Below are positions 23,748-37,115 of a DNA stretch of 64,000 nucleotides, piece after piece. Where the stretch lies: contig JAQQWL010000011.1 of assembly GCA_038363925.1 (NCBI GenBank), forward strand, positions 3,100,001 to 3,164,000, written 5' to 3'. Every line of letters begins with the position of its first letter. Within the stretch, counting starts at the first letter, position 1. The notes beneath the pieces are model-generated. The model worked only from the letters and a program-made list of their open reading frames with translations, searched no databases and was not told the DNA's origin. Position numbers and translations under genes: made by a program. The stretch comes from Apiospora phragmitis. Lineage: Eukaryota; Ascomycota; Sordariomycetes; Amphisphaeriales; Apiosporaceae.

Positions 23748-25857
23748 CGAAGTGCACAGAGTAGACTTGCTACATACATCCAGCGATCCATACACTAACC
23801 AAACCACCTACCTACTGTGCACTACAGATTTCCCTTTTGCGGCCGAGCAGCCCGCCCTGTCATGTCCAGTAATGCGAGAGGAACAGAGACATCCGTATTT
23901 CATGTCATTGACCGATCTGATAGGATACATACTGTACGTGTACATCAGATGCGCTAAGGTAAGGCCCCCTGTCTCCAGGCCCAGAAAAGGCCCAGCCAGG
24001 ATGTGCCCCAAGCTCTATCGCTCAAGTGGGCCAGAGACGTGCCACGCGCCAAAAGACCGGACAAGGGGTGAGAGCTACGCCAGGTATGCGAATGTAGCTG
24101 GATACTGGGTACGTGAACGGCACAGTACAGCTAGCCGGTGGTAATTACAGTTGATGTACCTAGCAAGGGAGCCGGACTTTGCTCCCTGTCTGCTGTCGTC
24201 AATGATGTTCGCACATAGAGCGTGGAAGCCGGAGGGATAACTGTTACACATGGTATAAGATCCATGGGGTGGGATGGATGGGAAGATGGATGGATGGGAT
24301 TGACGAATGGACGGCGATTACACATCACCAGTTGCTTAGGCGCTGTACCCGGAACCATTAAAACAGCAATCCCCTGCGCCTGCTGGCACCACACATCTCG
24401 AGGGATCCAGGGCAGGGTAGCCAGGCCAGAGCAGACAGACTTTATGATGACTCCAGTCACGTACGTGTATCCTATGCTGTAGGTTAGGACTCAGAAGGGC
24501 CCGGCAGTGCGGGGAACGCAACACAGCGGGTGGATCAGGGTAGATTCTCACGATCCCTTCCAATGGTGAGCGACATTCAACCAATGTGGTGTGTTCCATG
24601 TTATCACTCCCAGAACCTGCCCACCCTGTACAAGTAACGTTGGCCGTGACCGGAGACGACCGCAACATCCCGGACTGTCAACCTTCCAGACCCAGACAGA
24701 AGCGATCGTGCTACGAATACCGCTACGACGGGCCCCTAACCTTGCGTTTCTCCCAGAGTGCCCCAAGTAAAATATGTCTTGTCTAGACCGACCGACTTGT
24801 GCTTCACAGTGTGCCAAATCACGGTGGACTGGTAATCTCACCTGTGCCTGGGTGATACGCACCGTCAAGGTCAACCTGATTAGGCTTCATAGAACATGAC
24901 TGGCATAGCATAGCCCTTCGTATTGTATCGTGACGGCCTCGATTGCCAGTAAGTGGCTTGACCGGGGTGTGCACACGCCAAGAGACCCCGAGCCAAGACT
25001 CTTGCGATTAATCCATATGACGAGTTCATGGTCGTCCTCGCGAATTATGATACCACAATTGTTGCCTGTCTGGTGGTATGGCTGTTATGTTAACCTAGCA
25101 CGTATGTATGCTATCCAGATAAATGGTCGACAGGGTTAGTAGATCATACTATGCTGATCATGGCAAATATGGAGAGATTGACTTGCTTACCCGGATCCTA
25201 CCTACCTTTCACGGGATGCTGTATGCATGTAGATGGGCAGACAAACATACAGTGCAGTATACATATCTACCTCCTATTATGACCACGTTGACATATTACA
25301 TGTACATGGCCTTTCTTGCATAAGTACGTAGATCCCGAAATCCCCATCCCGCCGGTTGATCTAACAGTTACCGAGGGAGCAAGCAGTAGTTGACAGGGTC
25401 TTATACGTGACTACATATGTGTGTAGGCTGTAAACAGTCATTGCGATCATCGACACCTTCAAGGGGGGGTATCGTCACATTTCAGGCAGTTGTCGATACC
25501 GCCGATACCGCCCCATCGTGGACATACCTACCTGTTCCTATCTCTCGAATGCACAAGGAAGAGACAATTGGCTTGAGTGTTTCAGCGGTTCTCGAACTAG
25601 AGCCCGAGTGTGCACTGGACTGGGAGGAGCTGGGGCGCGGCTTTTAACGGGACCGGAAGGCCCTTTCGCTACCGCACTTGATCATCAATTGCATACCCCT
25701 GAAGCTACTTGGTCGTGGCGCTGCGCTAGCTACGCCTTCGAGCATTCTTTTTCGTCACATCCCTCATCGCATCGTCTGTAATGTAGCTCTCTGGTCTTTT
25801 TTTGGCCTGCAGGACTCCAGTTCTGGCCGCACCGTGGTACATAATGGCGTGACACGA

Positions 25858-25934
25858 TGCGCCTCCGAATGGAGGCGCACCCTATCCAGTTCTCGCCGTC
25901 GGAAAGCCGCGACATCCTTTCCTGAAAAAGGATG
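25858..25934. repeat. Two adjacent perfect hairpins
   Basis: TGCGCCTCC-GAAT-GGAGGCGCA (25858-25879, 9-bp stem, 4-base loop), followed 33 bases later by CATCCTTT-CCTGAA-AAAGGATG (25913-25934, 8-bp stem, 6-base loop). Both are exact and lie in the gene-free tract. Confidence 0.7.
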
Positions 25935-28900
25935 ATACTGCTGCCCGTATCTCATCAACACACCCAAACGAGAAGCAAGTGTTCTTTCTCGCACACTGCC
26001 AGCCTTGCTGCTGACCATAAGCACATACCCGCGGTAGTGTTACTCTGGACGCTTGATCTGTAGGTGATGTAACTGGCGGCCTTCGCGCACTTACATTTGC
26101 CTGCAACCTCCAATTACATGTGTTGGAGATTATAAGCAGTAGGCTTTACATAGACCCGAATTAACAGGTCGTTAAAGATGCACCGGTTTCTATAGCCCCC
26201 AAGAAAGTAACCCCCCGAAAAGCTACACCAATCCAACAATCTGGGACCACGGGAAGATCTTATCGCCTGGTTGCCTGGCGGCCGTCAGATCGTCTGCTTG
26301 TCACCTATTCGCGTGGAAATAGGCTCATCATGCCACTTTTTTACTTGTCGGAGGGCGACAAAGCATCAGAACTGAAGCTACCTGACGGACGGCTTGAACG
26401 GCTTGCGAGGCGTCTGCCAACCCATTGGACTAATGTGAGAGGTAGAAAGAAGTTTTCAACGGTTCTAGTACCCGAACTGTCATGCTCAGCATGGCGTGCC
26501 TAGCGACAGACAACGGCCGGCCCAGTTAGGCTGCTGTTTACTACTAAGAAAGTACCACGGTTGCAAAAGGGGCCCCCTCATCAGTAAGCAGCGGCAGAGG
26601 TTGACTTTATCCGCGAAAGCCATGCCGAAGTCTCTGCGATGATGACTTGTAGGTTACAAATGCTCATAGTCAAGACGGAGGAGGGCGAGTGAGAGGAGAG
26701 GACCGCGCCGCAGCGTTACACCGCGTGCAAACTGGGTTGCATTCGAAGTGGACGTTGTTGTTGCTATTTCAGTCTCCAGTTCTTCTTATGCAAAGACTGA
26801 CCCAGAGGTAATTATTCATTGGTGGACTTGACAAGCACTTTATGTAGACGTAGTTGTACTGCATCGCGCAGCTCTGCAGCCTTCAACGACTGACTACATG
26901 CCCTAGAATTGATAGAACTTAGATGGGCAACCACCCACCTATCATGCTTATGTACAGTGGCTTCGATGCCTACAACTGCATGATGTCCTTGGGATCCTGG
27001 CGCTCAGCCGTCAGAGACGCAGTCGGCATTGGGGGCAGAGAGGGCAATGCAGCACAGCCAGCGAATAACACGCAGGGTGCTGCATATGTTGTACTGTCGT
27101 AGAAAGTCGGTATTTGGGACCGGATACGAACGAGGAAAGCCCGGTTGGGCGGGAAGGGCCCGTTTGGTCGTTTGGTGACTGGCGACCCGAACTGATCTTG
27201 GGCGTGGAGTTGAATTGAGTGCACTGAGCTGAAGCGCCCTGGCCACTGGCACGCCTGGCACGCTAACTGCCAATGTTGTTCTCAGCTATCAGCTTCCAGT
27301 CAGCTATGGACGGGTATCTCACAGGATGAACCAGAGCCGGTTCTGTGTATATTAAAAGGAGATAAGATCGTCTTAAGATGTGCAATATAGGTGGGCTTCG
27401 TCAAAGGTGACCGCTTCCGTTTTGGGGTGGCCATAGTGGAGTCGTTGAGTACCTCTCGCCTGACCGACCTACCAACATACCGCACTTCGAATGCTGTTAC
27501 CAATCGTCAATCTGACCGCCCGGCATTTGACGATGTACGGCCAGGGCGCCATCGGGGTTATCTTCTTCTGCTCCCGTTGGCTCTGGGATTTCGCCAACGG
27601 CTGTCCCGGCTTGGAGGCCTGACGGTGACATTCAGATGTCATCGGTTGGCAGCGTGCTTGCGGAAACTACTCGTTCCGGCGACCCCACGCCCTGTCGATC
27701 CGGTCAGAACAACACACAGGAACTGCACATCCATCAGTGATATCAGAGAACCTCTACATACTCCCCCCAGTGCAGGTGCCACGGGGGCAAAACCCTCAGC
27801 CTGCTTCGGGTAAAGGGACCATCTTTCGCACTGCCTACACCCAGCTTCCAAACCCTTTCTCGTGAAAGAGATTGCCATGTCTTAGGCAATGTAGCCTCCA
27901 GTCGCCATCTTGCAGAAACGCGTTGTCTTTTCTTTGCAAGCTACCTAAAGGCTCTGTTCGCCCGAGGGTGACCTCCGGAAAAGTCAATTGGAGCCCTGTA
28001 AAACATCGAGAATGGACAGGACAATCCCATACCTTTCTCAACTGGGCGAATCTGTCAGCGCCCCTCTGTGCAACCCCGAACGCGATGTGCAGCTTGTTTG
28101 CCTCCGATGCGTAGACAACCCCATCCATCGGGGGTACTTTTGACTTCTCTTGAAAGCTTTGCCCAATGCAGACAACCTCGCAGGCCTGACACTACGCTTT
28201 CAGCTTGGCTCTCTACATGATTCATGGGGCTTCCAGGTTGCGAGTCAGCTTCACTGGACTGGGGAGATCTTTGCTTCGCTCCCGAAGCTCTGGACGCCGG
28301 CTGTCAGGCAGTGGGTCGCGTCATTCGAGCCTGCATCGAGACAGTTTAGCGGCATCTCATTCAACAGACATCAAGCTACTTTTCTACTCTAGTGCCTGAA
28401 CGGTTAGTTCTAACGACTTGCTTGACCTTTGCAAGTGCAACCGATCTCCAAGCGACTCGGAAACGTCCACCTTGTGGTCCAAGGCCTCCCCCGGGGAGAT
28501 TGAAAACTGAACAGCTTTTCACCAGAGGCCGCTATCTAACCACAGTACGCACCCCTAGTGTTTAGTTGCGAGGTGCTCACTGCCCCTCCAGGACCCCTGC
28601 GTGCTAGTCATTGGATCACCTCAGCTTCAACACTAACCCGGGCGAATATATGTATGCCCATATATTTCCGCGCCGATCCGCTTTGGCATGGTGATCTGAG
28701 GCGGCGTCAGGGGTAGGGTAGGCTTTTGCTTAGCCATACGGAAGAAACGACGGGCAAGTTTGTTTCTTCTGGTTCAACAGGACAAGTTGGGCTGCCGAGT
28801 CGGCTTACCTGGCGGGTTCTCACTCGACCGGACCTTGGTATCAATATGGCTTCGATTAGAGCATCGTATTAACCAGCACTCCAGCTCACCATACTCGCCA

Positions 28901-31900
28901 AATCGTGAAGGAGAAGAAGAAAAGAATATACTGGCTACGCAAATAGACTAACTTTGACGGGCATAGAGAGGTTCATCTGATGATGAAGACGCTCCAAGAG
29001 CTTGGGACAGGCCGGTTTTAGGCCCTTAACTAAGTAACCTATCCTGGTCTGGCGGCCACGTGGGTTTTGGGGTCATCACCGACATACAGTAGGCCGACAG
29101 TACTTCCGCGCAACGCCCAAGGGTTATGGTCTCAGTCCCAGGTGTTTTCCCAGCAAGTACCTACGAAGTACCGACAACTGAACTGTCCGAATGAGAGTAA
29201 ATACATGCTGTTGTACCTTGCCCGTACCTGTATGTTGGAAGGGAGCCCCCTGCACTACCAGTGACCACGCCTTCGTCACGTATTCGATCAAATCATATCT
29301 TCAATTGCCCATCCAAAATAACTTCCGAATGAGTGTTGGATATGGGCATATGTAGTCCTACATGAATAACAGCCAGTTATTCAACGAGATCGCATAAAAT
29401 GTAAATCACAGCGCCTGTGTGAGGGAGTATAGAGATTTCTGCGCAAGCAGGACGCAAGGCGCCATTTTAGAAGTTTGTCGGCGCATGCTAATACCACAGC
29501 TATTAACTAACCGCTATTAATCAATCTTAAGAAATTGCAAAGATGGGCCGGATTGAAATTTCCTTGCCAATTCGGGTACTATTTGGAATAAGAAGCAAGA
29601 AAAGAGAAGAAAAAGAAAGGAAACGAAAGAAAAAGACAACAGCGGTATAATAAAGTAACCTGTTTACTCACTGTACCCATCGAACTTCCTTTCGCTCCAC
29701 CTCGACTCTTCTGTCGTTGCTGCTGTCAGAAATGCAATACTGGTAGGGAGATTCAGTTGTTACCGAATTGTTTATTACGACGTGCAAAACGCTCCGGGCT
29801 TTTCATCTGCGACAGCAAGAACCGAAGAGCTGGGTGTCTACATATTTAATCTGCCTGCCAAGAACCACGATAATAACGAAGATACCTATCTGTGCCTGCA
29901 CGATGATGATGATGATGATAATGACCGAGATGGTGATAGGATTCAATAGCCCAGCCATGCCTGTATTCGATCTTAATTGCCCTAGATTAAGGGCAGGGAA
30001 GCCGGTGTTGGTTTGGTTACTCCCACTCTCCCGTCCTTATTTTGTTCCTGCAGTGCGTGCCTGGCTCCTGGTCAGGCGGCGCCGTGCATCAATGCAGGGG
30101 CCGCCGCAATTCATCAATCAGCTTGCTTTTTCTTGCCATTCCCTGTCTTGGAATGGTAACTGTTCAGCGAAAGGAAGAGAACAGCCTTGCGGTAACGTCG
30201 GCACCCGACCCCATTAATTGATAGCATTAACCCGGCGAATACGACGCGGTAATACCCCATCCCAGTGATGTAGATTCTCCTCATCCACCAAATACGCTGG
30301 TGAACGAGCAATCCTGCATGCGCATGGGAAGAGACGAACACCACCTTCTTCTCCTTGCTGATTTCATCTGTTAATACAATACGGGGATTGCATCAATGAC
30401 GCCCTCTTTCGTCGTTGGTCAGGATTGGCCAATGGGCAAGAAATGGGGGGTTACTCAGGTCGGCGACCTCCCTTTTGGGGGCTGTACCACCCATTGGTTC
30501 TGCAGACGCCCCTCGGAGACCTTTTGCGTAATTCCGTCGTGATCTCGCAGACGCATGTCTTGGAATGGCTCCAAGCGCTCGCTCCGAGAGAGCGAGAAGC
30601 ATCCAGTTGCTGTAGTTGCCGGCGGGTCCTTGCAGTTTGTCTATCGTATTTATCCCCGGCTCTCTCTTTTCTTTTCCCTGGTGAGAAGGAATTCGCAGAT
30701 TGAGGTCGTACGCACATGCATACAACGACATGTCATCGCCGGCCCAGCATTAAGACTACAGCCAAAGCCCCGGGTTGCATACTAATGGACCCTGCGGCAC
30801 GTATTCCCTCTCCCTTACTGTGTGCGGGCAGCGATCCAATCTTATCAGGATAAACCACAAAAGCACGACCACGATCGGCCCGTCGCGTCGTCCGGGTGTC
30901 GGGACGCGTACGGCAATCACATTCATCTGGGGACTAATCCCTTGCATCGCACAGATACGAAAGTAGGGTTCGCTCGGTCCGTATATGATCTGGAGTGACA
31001 AGGCAGAGGAGGTCCGGTCAATCATCTATCTAGTCGATGGATAGTCAAGTGTTTTGTTGTTCACCACCACAGCCAACATCAAGCTACCTGAGCTATTGAG
31101 CCTGTAAACACGAACTGCTTCTCTCCGGCCGTTCTCCTTTCTTCTCCCGCCAGTGCGCTGTACTGTACTGTGCCGCCGGTAGTCGCTCGGGCCCTTGCCC
31201 TCCTGGAATACTACCACCGCCCGCATGTTCCCCTCTGCGTTCAACGGCGTACGCCACGGCGATCATTGACATCGACATTCCACGGCCATTCATAGGCCAT
31301 GCCATTTCAGCACGTCCTTTCCTGATCTCGGGGGGAGGGGGTGAGGTCTTAGATCTGATGTAGACGGACCGAATCTGAGTCTGTCATTTCTTCCATGGCA
31401 ACATTCTAGAAGCGCGCACGAGTCACACGCGAACGCCCCCTTGTTGTGTTGTCGGTGTTGATGATGATGATGATAACCGTGACTCGTTTCACACTGCCTC
31501 TTTTCCCCCTTCTATTTGCTTTTGCCTTGCTTTTCCCCTGCTCAAGTCTCGAGAGTTACGGCGACACCGAGTGGGATCCGAGTAATCTTCGTCACCATCT
31601 AAGACAAGACATGTTCGCGGGGTGTTTCCAAGGCCGCCAACAACATTACCATGTAGCTGGGCATACGTACTTAGTAACCCAGAAATTACTTTGTGTGTTT
31701 GACAGACTCTTCCCAGTCGAACATCGTGGGGGGCGATCCTCTATTTTTTTCGAACGGTTGCACTCGGGATATTCCCAGTCAATAGTTCTGGAGATCCAAA
31801 TACTGACCCGACTTGGGTCTAACGACAAGGTGCCTAGGGTTCATGTAATAAGAACCAACTGCATACTTAGTATGCATTCCCTCTGCATTGCTCTCCTCTG

Positions 31901-32652
31901 CCAAAGCCCATCGGTATATTAGCCGTATGCACGCATGTAGTCTTGCTTAAGATTACGACTACACAATGCATACTTGGCTCTTGAGCCCCAAACTTCAACG
32001 GACTGTGGTACGGCAAGGGATGCGGTGCGGTACGGTACGGCACACATCAAATGAATACATGAATGTGTGTATGTGAAGGACCTATTGCCAAACTGGGAGC
32101 GACAGCCGGCCTTTTCCCCCCTAACCATGCACCAATCTCAACTCTATCTGGGATCTATTTGATTTTCCTGCTATATGCCGAAATGGCCCCCCTTCCCTTC
32201 CGTTTCTCCGAGGGCTAAAGGCTTGCCAGCCCATTACCGTCAAGTCTATAACGCCGCATCGCTCGGCTCATCCCGGGCAAACTAGTAGGAGCCTCTATCT
32301 GTTGGGTCCATTACGGCCCCCGACGTGCATACGCATCTACCGAAATCACTGAACTCAGCCTTGTCACAAACTAACACTTCGTCCCAGCTCTATGCCGCCA
32401 TAGCATCGTAAGCTGCTGTTATTGCTGTTGTTGGGTCCCTGTCTACTCGTATATCCATTGCGCCCCCGTTCCCCATAGAGGCCGGTAAATCCTTTCTACT
32501 CTAGTAAAGCCAGAGTCCTGATCCCGTGATCATCCAAACATCCGATTCTATCGTTTTCCACTTGTGGTTCCATTCTGCGCTATTGATTTTGTAACTGCTG
32601 TCCCCCTGCCAACCTTGCTAAACCCCCATGGCCCAATTCTTCCTGTCCCTTC

Positions 32653-33657
32653 TCATTGCGCTAGAGCGTTGGAAATCTGCAGCGTCACCACACCGCCAGC
32701 ACACTCAACCATCTCCACTGATCGAAGATCTTCAATTATCCAGTCAGGCTGGGCGGCAACGACCTGGTCCAAAGTGTGACTTGTGACCAAGCCAATGACC
32801 TTGCAACCCGCAGCCTTACCGGACAAGATCCCTGCGGGACTATCCTCAAAGACGATGACATCTGGCGATGATGATGAGTCGTCGCCGCCAAGGTTCAGTC
32901 GCTGCTTGCCAAGGTTGTAACAGGCCGGGTCTGGCTTGCCGTTCTTAACCGACTCTGCGGTGACCAGGTGTTCTGGGTGAGGCAGCTTGATCCTGTCAAG
33001 CCAGCCGTTGACGAGGGGCTCGGTGCCCGAGGTGACGATGGCCCAGGGGGCGCGGGCGGCGATCAGGCTGTCCAGCAGCGTTCGGGCGCCAGGAATCTCA
33101 ACGGCATCCTCGCCGTGGAGCTTGGGCAGGAGTCCCTCCATATACCGGACGTCTGTGCACTCGGTGTGTGAGTAAGTCCTCTGTGCGCCTGCGGCGGCTG
33201 GTTGGTGACAGCAAAGCCATCCCCTCCAACCCAAAAGGGGGTGAGTGTGGTGACATTGGGATTGGTTGGGTGCGGGGCCACAGGGAGGGAGAGGAGAAGA
33301 AAAAGCCGCTCACAATCCCAGTTGGCCTTCTCGGGAGCAAGCACCTTCAGTATGTCGATGCTCCTCCTGCCGTGCGAGGTCCGCAGGATGACCTTGGGAT
33401 CCATGCCGATCTCTGCGCCGACGCTGTATGTGAACGAATCAGTGGATGAACGTGAGCAGGTACGCAATGATCGTACCCAGTGATTCAGCAACGTCGGTGG
33501 TAAGGGACGGACGGGCAGTGTAACAACACCCCCCGGGGGTAAGTACTTACGTGTGCCAGTGGTTTACGACGGCTGCCGTGGAATCAATAATGGTACCATC
33601 CATGTCGAAGAGTAGGCCGCGGAAGCCTACCTTTACCGGAGGAGCCGTATAACTCAT
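32653..33657 (-). CDS. HAD-family phosphatase, glycerol-3-phosphatase-like
   Basis: Soluble haloacid-dehalogenase phosphatase of 238 residues, close in layout to yeast Gpp1/Rhr2, which makes glycerol from glycerol-3-phosphate. Exons are 33657-33551, 33423-33314 and 33152-32653; the introns are 126 and 160 bp with GT-AG ends, and all phases agree. All four HAD motifs are present: LFDMDGTIIDST (nucleophile DxD, residue about 18), VTSGTEP (Ser/Thr), the Lys in VKNGKPDP and VFEDSPAGI (Mg-binding acids). GAEIGMDPKVIL and SHGRRSIDIL form the cap region. A 2-deoxyglucose-6-phosphatase activity is the main alternative, since these subfamilies are hard to split by eye. No lesion. A glycerol-forming enzyme would fit the HOG-pathway MAPKKK a few kilobases away, though linkage alone shows no shared control. 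Confidence 0.85.
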
Positions 33658-34270
33658 GCTTGCAACGTCAAGGGCAACGAATGAATTTTTTGAGTGAAAG
33701 CAGGTTCAAGTAAATGAAATCTAATGATATATCGTGTCGGAAACTGCACTCGAGTGTCGAGACAACGTCCAGCTGTGCCTGTCTATATGTACAATATGCG
33801 TAGGGGGAGTCCTTCCAGCTGAATCGGGAAACTCCGACCGTCGCTGACCCACCCGCCGTAGTAATAGCATGTCCAATCTTCGTTCTCACTGCCAAAGGGA
33901 CTTTTCGATAGACCACTTGAATGCATCGGCCAAACCAAAACGTCATACATAGGTGATTTCTTGAAGAGCGAAAAAAAAAATCGAGAGTTCGGTATACAGA
34001 CGGAGGTAAATGGCCCAATAACACCATGTACCTGAGATCCTTATGTAAGTTCGGAAGAAGCCAAAAGTACTCAAGTATCTGGGCGGTGAAGCGGTATCAG
34101 TGGGGCAGCTATCAAGAGGGCGGCCGAGTAATCACTCTGATTGGCATTGGGCCGGCAGAAAAAGTCCATCCCACTTCCTGTGCGATAAGATTGGAAATTT
34201 TGGGAATCTCAACACCATATGTACATCCGTAACAAAGGTGTTTTGTATCAAGTCAATCTACGGGATCACA
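33658..34270. promoter_or_regulatory. Bidirectional promoter region
   Basis: 613 bp between the divergent starts of the HAD phosphatase (minus) and Nug1 GTPase (plus). It must hold both promoters. No specific factor site recognised. Confidence 0.5.
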
Positions 34271-35937
34271 ATGCCGAGCATTAACAAGCCCGGAAGTATG
34301 TGCTCCTATCTGTCCTCCAATTATACAATGCAAATATTCCGAGTCTGACCAAAAGCTGTGCTACAGAGCCCAAGTCCAAGCGGACGCCCACTCGTCTTCG
34401 ACACAAGATCGAGAAGGCATCTTCGGCGAAGCAACGAAAGGCCAGAAAGGAGGCCAAGAAGAACCCGGAATGGCGATCCAAACTGAAGAAGGACCCCGGC
34501 ATCCCCAACTTGTTCCCCTATAAGGAGAAGATTCTCCAGGAGATTGAGGATGGACGGAGGCGCAAGCAAGAGGAGCAACAGAAGCGCAGGGAAATGGCCA
34601 AAGCCGCAAAGACCGGCACATCCGACAAGGAGCAAGCCATCGAGGTCGATATGGAAGGTGCCGACGAGGACTTTGAGGGTTTCGCAGAAGACGACGATGC
34701 TATGGATGAGGATGACGAGGGCGACAGCTCCAACCCAATGGCCGCCCTCTTGGCCAGCGCAAGGCGAGCCGCCGAGCAGTACGATCGTGAACTACAGAGC
34801 GGGAGTGACATGGATGACGACGAGGACTCGGACGATGACGACAACGGCGCCGCAGATCTCCCTGGCCCCGACTCGTCCAGAAAGCAGCACGATAAGGTCT
34901 TCAAGCAAGTTATTGAACAGGCAGATGTCGTGCTCTACGTGCTCGACGCTCGCGACCCTGAGGGCACAAGATCTCGCGAAGTGGAGCGGACCGTGATGGC
35001 TGCTGCGAGCGGCGGGAAGCGTCTGATGCTGATTCTGAACAAGGTCGACCTCATCCCGCCGCCTGTTCTCAAGGAGTGGCTCAACCACCTGCGACGTTAC
35101 TTCCCCACGCTTCCCCTAAGGGCTTCTGGCTGCGCACCCAATGCCCAGACATTCAACCACCGCGATATCACCGTCCAAAGCACGTCCGCGACCCTCTTCA
35201 AGTCACTGAAGTCATTCGCTGCTTCGAAACAGCTAAAGCGTGCCGTGTCGGTTGGTGTTATCGGCTACCCCAATGTCGGAAAGTCGTCCGTTATCAACGC
35301 ACTGCTTTCTCGAATGGGTAAGAACGGAGCGGCTTGTCCTGCCGGAGCCGAGGCTGGTGTTACGACCAGCATACGCTCCGTCAAGATCGACAGCAAGTTG
35401 ACCCTGCTCGATTCGCCTGGTATCGTCTTCCCCTCGACCAAGGACGGCGAGTCCTCCAAAAAGAAGGCCATCGATCAACACGCGCATCTCGTGCTCCTGA
35501 ATGCAGTCCCACCCAAGCAGATCGACGACCCGATGCCGGCTGTAAGCCTTCTCCTGAAGCGCTTGTCTTCATCGCCAGATCTGTTCCAGAAACTCATGGA
35601 TGTGTATGACTTACCGCCACTCATTTCATCGGGTGGCGACGCAACGACCGACTTCCTTGTCCAGGTAGCACGCAAGCGTGGCAGACTTGGCAAGGGCGGT
35701 GTGCCAAACTTGCCTTCGGCTGCTATGACGGTGGTGACGGATTGGCGTGATGGACGTATTCAGGGCTGGATAGATGCGCCCAAGCTGCCTGTTGCTACCG
35801 AGGCCTCCAAGAGTGTCGAGTCCGGTGATGGACCTATGGTGGATCAGAAGGAAATCGTAACAGAATGGGCCAAGGAATTCCAGCTTGACGGACTCTGGGG
35901 CAACGACGCTACAAACGAGGATGCCATGGAGCAGTAA
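34271..35937 (+). CDS. NUG1: Nug1-type nuclear GTPase for 60S ribosome assembly
   Basis: Exon 1 (34271-34295) encodes MPSINKPG; a 71-bp intron (34296-34366) is followed by one long exon, giving 531 residues. The N-terminus is the basic, coiled GNL3/Nug1 domain (KRTPTRLRHKIEK, KNPEWRSKLKKDPGIPNLFPYK). An acidic region follows (residues about 125-200). The GTPase is circularly permuted: G4 NKVD (LILNKVDLIPP) precedes G1 GYPNVGKSS and G3 DSPG, as in the YlqF/YawG family. Known family role: nucleolar pre-60S maturation and export. The ATG at 34271 is preferred because only the spliced exon supplies the start of the conserved basic domain. The single long exon is open and free of breaks, a useful internal control for sequence quality. 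Confidence 0.93.
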
Positions 35938-37115
35938 ATAAGGTTGCGAGTTTCCCCAAGGCGTATCTGATCTTCTTGCTACCTCACTCCCGAAGCTATA
36001 GGTAGAGCGGCGTTTCTGGCGTCTTTTGAAAAAAAGGATCTAGAGTAATGAATGCACTGATGAATTCTCGATTGCCCATCGTATCGACTACATAAAAGTC
36101 TTGAGTCTCGTCAAAGCATCCCATGTCACCCGTATAACCCCTATTTATGCGAATACCCAAAGTTAGATGCTACGCAAAATTTGCATGCTGCCGCTATGAT
36201 GGATGGGCCAAATACGTGCATGTTAAACAGAACCTCAAAAAAGCAAGTGGTTCGACTGGGAGAATGTCAATTCGTTGCTTCTTATGTATTATGATTTACC
36301 GCTCTTTTCGCTACTCATTTCATACATGAGCGTGACCTATATATCTGCCTGTTCACTCACCACCAAGTTCATTGGCCCCCACTGCCCACTCAACCTCCCA
36401 TTTCTGTCGCCCTCGTCCTCCTTCTCACATCAGTACAAGAGTCGGTTGAACCCACAGGCTGTGGAGACCAGCAAGGTGTGGAATTCAATTGACAGAGATA
36501 GATGAGCAAAATATTCCCCCCAGGTTGCTCTGATTTCCCATGTCTGGCCGTCCATCAGAAAACAAGGAAGGCTGGAAGACGTTTGATTTGATTGATTGGT
36601 TGATTGATGAATGCGCCAAAAATTGATATTGATAATAAGGTTGACTGAAACTCCGCCGCTGATGCTGGATAAAAAAAAGGATAGGGAGAAAAGATGCTCG
36701 TATGTGCTTCGTGTACTGTGTCCATCCATACACGTTATGTTCTAACCGGGAATAAACCACCTGAATGTGTATATAATCGCAAAATTCCCCTTGGCTGCAG
36801 AGTTTGCAAGCTATAGGAGAGGCAGCTTTGTCCGACATCGCCATAATGCGAACCAGAGTTAAAGTTTGATGTTCACGGGGGCGGACAAGCTTGTCGTCCA
36901 AAGTTGGATGGAACCCGGGTACGTATACCTGGGCTTGTCCCAAAACGAGCTTCTTATTCTTGATTGTCGGCTTCTGTCGAATCGTTGCCCGCCAGACCGG
37001 CCATTGTTAAAATGCGGCCCGACTCGGTACGCTCGATTTCCATAGCCACCCGTTCTGCTTCTTCTTCAGTATGATTCACAGATGAGAGCACGCCGGGCGA
37101 AGAAGAATGATCTAC
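35938..37115. other. Convergent intergenic tract
   Basis: About 1.2 kb between the 3' ends of NUG1 and the MAPKKK. AT-rich, with a TGATT-type repeat near 36585-36610. It carries the 3' UTRs. No gene seen. Confidence 0.6.

Larger units (their letters stand above)
21948..32652. other. 10.7-kb gene-free tract upstream of homeobox gene
   Basis: No frame on either strand has recognisable domains, and the longest are 140-230 codons with low-complexity or random composition. The left end should hold the homeobox promoter and a long 5' UTR. Within it are a degenerate GTCAGG tandem repeat (23696-23747), purine-rich DNA (29587-29640), ATG-triplet repeats (29902-29920, 31460-31476), GGTACG repeats (32010-32043) and two adjacent hairpins (25858-25934). 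It may include unannotated non-coding RNA or long-range regulatory DNA, as is common upstream of developmental regulators, but nothing in the bases proves it. Confidence 0.55.

Noticed and set aside
27391..27813. 140-codon plus-strand open frame in the long intergenic tract
   Set aside because: No domain, no neighbouring exon in phase and a composition unlike the coding genes here.
31446..31922. 158-codon plus-strand open frame
   Set aside because: Starts in an ATG-triplet repeat, has one hydrophobic stretch only and no homologous motif; treated as chance.
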